Shown: positions 5,041 to 7,046 of the stretch, in pieces
Position numbering within the stretch: position 1 is the stretch's first letter
How the letters are laid out: each line of letters begins with the position of its first letter
Source of the DNA: Hadesarchaea archaeon
Lineage (GTDB): Archaea > Hadarchaeota > Hadarchaeia > Hadarchaeales > WYZ-LMO6
NCBI GenBank assembly: GCA_004347925.1
Contig: QNVD01000258.1
Coordinates: forward strand, 482-7,527
Direction of reading: 5' to 3'
Length of the DNA: 7,046 bases
Program-made: the position numbers and the translations under genes
Notes under the pieces: model-generated
Databases searched by the model: none
What the model saw: only the letters and a program-made list of their open reading frames with translations
What the model was told of the DNA's origin: nothing

Positions 5041-6096
5041 ATGGGAGTTGGTGAGGCATCAGCCACGCAGCTAGCGAAAGACATTCCAGAAATAGCGGAG
5101 CGAGTCTCTTGCGATGCGGTTTGCAGGGTAATACAACACGCCGAAGAGTTTTATGTTCTGGATGCGGCTTTAGAGTTCGACCTCTTCGAGCGGCTTAAAC
5201 AGCCAACTTCTGCGCATGAATTGGCTAAAATCATAGGTACTGATCCAAAGCTGACCGAGAAGATGTGTGGAGTGCTGGTCGCGATGGGGCTTTTGAGGAA
5301 GAGGGGCCACTTGTACGAGAACTCAGGCCTTGCAAACGCATATCTGGTTGAGGCTTCGCCGTACTGCCAAAAGAACCTCCTCAGGTTGGAGAGGTCCATG
5401 ATAAAAGACAGGTGGACCCGATTCCTTGAGGCCCTCCGCCATGGTTTTGTCAAAGTCGAGAGGAATGGATATTCGGCCCGTGAATTCACCCTGGCGATGG
5501 CAGAAAGCGCGTTGAGGGGAGAACTCCAGAGGACGGTGGAGGCCCTGCAACAACTCGAGGACATGAAGAGGGCGAGGAAGCTCCTCGACCTGGGCGGAGG
5601 GCACGGTCTCTACGCTATCGTCCTAGCAAAAGTCTTCCCAGACCTCCACGCTTACGTCCTCGACCTCCCTCACGTCCTCGAACAAGTAACAAGGGAGATG
5701 GTGTGTCGCTATGAAATGGGCGATAGAGTGCATTTGATCCCAGCGGACTTCACGAAAGAAGAGATAGGAAGCGGTTACGATGTGGTTTTTGCTTCCCATT
5801 CGCTGTACGGAAAGAGCGATCAGCTCTTGGCCATTCTAAAGAAAATCCATGCAAGCCTAAATAATGGCGGAATCTTTGTCTCAAATCACTGGTACTTGGA
5901 CGAAAGTCGAGAATCCCCCCTCAGGGCCTTGCTGTGGGAGCTCCATCTTGCCAGTTTCTACTTCAAAGGCTTTGACCTATTCACTTTGAGGGAATTCCTT
6001 TGGTGCCTTAACAAAGCCGGATTCGTGGTCGAAGACATGAGGGACATATCACATATCGATAGTCCCTCAAAGCTGGTGATTGCTAGGAGGCTTTGA
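5041..6096 (+). CDS. SAM-dependent methyltransferase, O-methyltransferase family 2-like (dimerisation + Rossmann domain)
   Basis: A 351-residue protein with two parts. Residues about 28-100 form a winged-helix dimerisation region (FYVLDAALEFDLFERLKQPTSAHELAK...MGLLRKRGHLYENS), as in acetylserotonin/caffeate-type methyltransferases. The catalytic Rossmann domain starts near 178. The SAM-binding loop is LLDLGGGHGLYA (181-192) and an acidic residue, Asp208, follows in VLDLP. His253 in ASHSLYGKSDQLL lies where these enzymes carry their catalytic His. The family methylates hydroxyl groups, less often C or N, of small molecules; the substrate here is unknown. The start fits the TATA distance and a leaderless message. 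The gene leads an operon with the cupin (start 3 nt after its stop), the flavin-fold protein and a membrane protein. Codons are less GC-biased than in the genes left of tRNA-Leu. Confidence 0.88.
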   Translation: MGVGEASATQLAKDIPEIAERVSCDAVCRVIQHAEEFYVLDAALEFDLFERLKQPTSAHELAKIIGTDPKLTEKMCGVLVAMGLLRKRGHLYENSGLANAYLVEASPYCQKNLLRLERSMIKDRWTRFLEALRHGFVKVERNGYSAREFTLAMAESALRGELQRTVEALQQLEDMKRARKLLDLGGGHGLYAIVLAKVFPDLHAYVLDLPHVLEQVTREMVCRYEMGDRVHLIPADFTKEEIGSGYDVVFASHSLYGKSDQLLAILKKIHASLNNGGIFVSNHWYLDESRESPLRALLWELHLASFYFKGFDLFTLREFLWCLNKAGFVVEDMRDISHIDSPSKLVIARRL

Positions 6097-6098
6097 AA

Positions 6099-6476
6099 AT
6101 GGCAACTTTCTCCGTGTACAGGTTTAAGGATGCTGATTCGTTCAACACCCCCGAGGGCGTGATGACTCCGCTCTTCGTCGACGAACATGTTTCAATTACA
6201 AGGCTGAGCCTGCCGCCCAAGCTTGCCGTACCAGCCCACTCGCACAAGAGCAATATCGTGGCCGTGGTTCTAAAAGGGCAGCTGGAGGTCTCCCTAGGCA
6301 ACGAAAAGACGGCTCTGAAGGCGGGGGATACATTTTTTGCTACCGCCAATACTGCGTTGGGGATTTCAAATCCATCCCAAAAAACTGCCGAGGTTCTGGC
6401 CATATCTTACCCGTCATCCTACAAAAGCATTGAGGAGCTCAAAGAGTTACTGAGGTCGTTTGCGAGGCGAGGCTGA
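6099..6476 (+). CDS. Small single-domain cupin with degenerate metal site
   Basis: A 125-residue protein with the short beta-barrel pattern of cupin_2. Motif 1 is around PAHSHKSNIVAVVLKGQLEV (45-64) and motif 2 around KAGDTFFATANTALGISN (74-91). His47 and His49 are kept. The motif-1 glutamate is absent, and the histidine normally before G[IV]xN in motif 2 is replaced by Leu87 (NTALGISN). The usual 3-His/1-Glu metal site is therefore incomplete. That suggests a binding, isomerase-like or structural role rather than a standard metal dioxygenase, but this is inference. The ATG at 6099 is chosen because AGGAGG lies 8 nt upstream. An in-frame TTG at 6093 would overlap the methyltransferase stop and sit only 2 nt from that site. 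The gene is almost certainly co-translated with its neighbours. Confidence 0.85.
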   Translation: MATFSVYRFKDADSFNTPEGVMTPLFVDEHVSITRLSLPPKLAVPAHSHKSNIVAVVLKGQLEVSLGNEKTALKAGDTFFATANTALGISNPSQKTAEVLAISYPSSYKSIEELKELLRSFARRG

Positions 6477-6946
6477 TGCAGAGGCTGGACGATCTCATGA
6501 AGTTGGCGCTCAGGAGCAACATATGCTACCTCGCCACATCCTCCAAGGAGGGTGTTCCAAACGTGGTCCCCATGGGGCTCGTAGAGGTCCTTGACGATTC
6601 GACTATTGCAGTGATTGATGTGCTGATGCACAAAACTAGGAAGAACTTGGCGGAAAACGACAACGTGGCACTTGCTGTGACCGATGTGAACAGGCTAGCA
6701 GGGTATCAGTTCAAGGGAAAAGCCTCGGTGGTTTCCACGGGGGAGATGATGGAGTGGGCGAGGGAGCTTGTAAAGAAGAAGCAAGAAAAGAGGCGAGAAC
6801 TCCTCGCCGACCGCCTCAAGTCGGAAACAGACCCGGAAAGGATTTCGAAAATAAAAAAGCTGATGGAGGTCACGTACCAGCCGAAGGCGGTGGTCTTGAT
6901 CAAGGTGAAAGAAATCTACAGGACGATGTGGGGGTGGGATCGATGA
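6476..6946 (+). CDS. Pyridoxamine 5'-phosphate oxidase-like flavin split-barrel protein
   Basis: A 156-residue protein of the PNPOx-like fold. Visible family features are CYLATSSKEGVPNVVPMG (17-34), the phosphate-side segment HKTRKNLAENDNVALAV (52-68), GYQFKGKASV (76-85) and the closing strand KAVVLIKVKEIY (137-148). Members usually bind FMN, sometimes F420 or heme, as dimers in the cytoplasm; the cofactor cannot be assigned by eye. A charged helical insert (about 92-130) separates the last strands. The start codon overlaps the cupin stop (TGATG at 6474-6478), with a GAGG just upstream, so translation is probably coupled. It ends in ATGA shared with the next gene. True PdxH activity is unlikely because the C-terminal substrate region of PdxH is missing. 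A redox step acting with the methyltransferase is possible. Confidence 0.85.
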   Translation: MQRLDDLMKLALRSNICYLATSSKEGVPNVVPMGLVEVLDDSTIAVIDVLMHKTRKNLAENDNVALAVTDVNRLAGYQFKGKASVVSTGEMMEWARELVKKKQEKRRELLADRLKSETDPERISKIKKLMEVTYQPKAVVLIKVKEIYRTMWGWDR

Positions 6947-7046
6947 GTGTGGATAAAGGGCTTGGGTCCAGAAAGATGCTGTATCTGGGGTTGACCCTAG
7001 TGGCTATAGCGCTGATAGCGGCAGCCGCTGTCTCAATCTCCAGACG
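6943..7046 (+). CDS. Start of a membrane-anchored protein (34 residues, runs off right edge)
   Basis: An ATG overlaps the stop of the flavin-fold gene (ATGA at 6943-6946) and opens a frame to the window edge. It reads MSVDKGLGSRKMLYLG followed by the hydrophobic stretch LTLVAIALIAAAAVSI. That gives a short, positively charged cytosolic end and one membrane segment or signal anchor at about residues 13-32. The tight overlap and same strand place it in the methyltransferase operon. The family is not recognisable from this fragment. It might anchor, export or transport something for the module, but nothing visible decides between these. Confidence 0.65.
   Translation, partial: MSVDKGLGSRKMLYLGLTLVAIALIAAAAVSISR

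Noticed and set aside
1..7046. CRISPR arrays, insertion sequences or long direct repeats
   Set aside because: No regularly spaced repeats, transposase motifs or terminal inverted repeats were seen on either strand.

Overview
This window is archaeal. Three tRNA genes carry encoded CCA ends and all-G/C acceptor stems. One tRNA contains an intron with a bulge-helix-bulge splice motif. Promoters are TATA-type, lying about 25-30 nt upstream of starts, and several starts look leaderless. A candidate box C/D guide RNA lies between two of the tRNAs. The all-G/C tRNA stems, AGG-dominated arginine usage and Glu/Lys/Arg-rich proteins suggest a thermophile. Radical SAM and rubrerythrin genes suggest an anaerobe. 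The exact lineage cannot be fixed from the sequence alone; anaerobic, GC-rich archaea of Hadesarchaea, Archaeoglobus or Bathyarchaeia type would all fit.

Left part, about 1-4750, is very GC-rich with G/C-ending codons. It begins with the N-terminal part of a radical SAM protein on the minus strand, running off the left edge. A near-palindromic TATA element separates it from a plus-strand RNA cluster: tRNA-Arg(TCT), the candidate C/D box sRNA, and tRNA-Glu(CTC) interrupted by a 28-nt intron at a non-canonical position. Only 23 nt after tRNA-Glu starts an MTA/SAH/5'-deoxyadenosine deaminase. That gene converges on a rubrerythrin gene. Rubrerythrin is divergent from a thiolase, and each of the two has its own TATA box. 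The thiolase is followed by a T-tract and tRNA-Leu(TAA).

Right part, about 4750-7046, differs. Directly after tRNA-Leu come about 290 nt holding no intact gene, only a broken 37-codon coding-like remnant and AT-rich promoter DNA. Then follows a tightly packed plus-strand operon: an O-methyltransferase-like SAM enzyme, a small cupin with a degenerate metal site, a PNPOx-like flavin split-barrel protein, and the start of a membrane-anchored protein that leaves the window. Its stops and starts touch or overlap (3-nt gap, TGATG, ATGA). Codon use is visibly less GC-biased than on the left. The simplest reading is an accessory module inserted next to tRNA-Leu; this is inference.

Functionally, the left genes are housekeeping: SAM by-product salvage, peroxide defence, acyl-CoA thiolysis or condensation, and translation. 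The right operon is the least explained part. A SAM methyltransferase, a cupin and a flavin-fold protein that are translationally coupled to each other and to a membrane protein look like a small dedicated modification pathway with unknown substrate.
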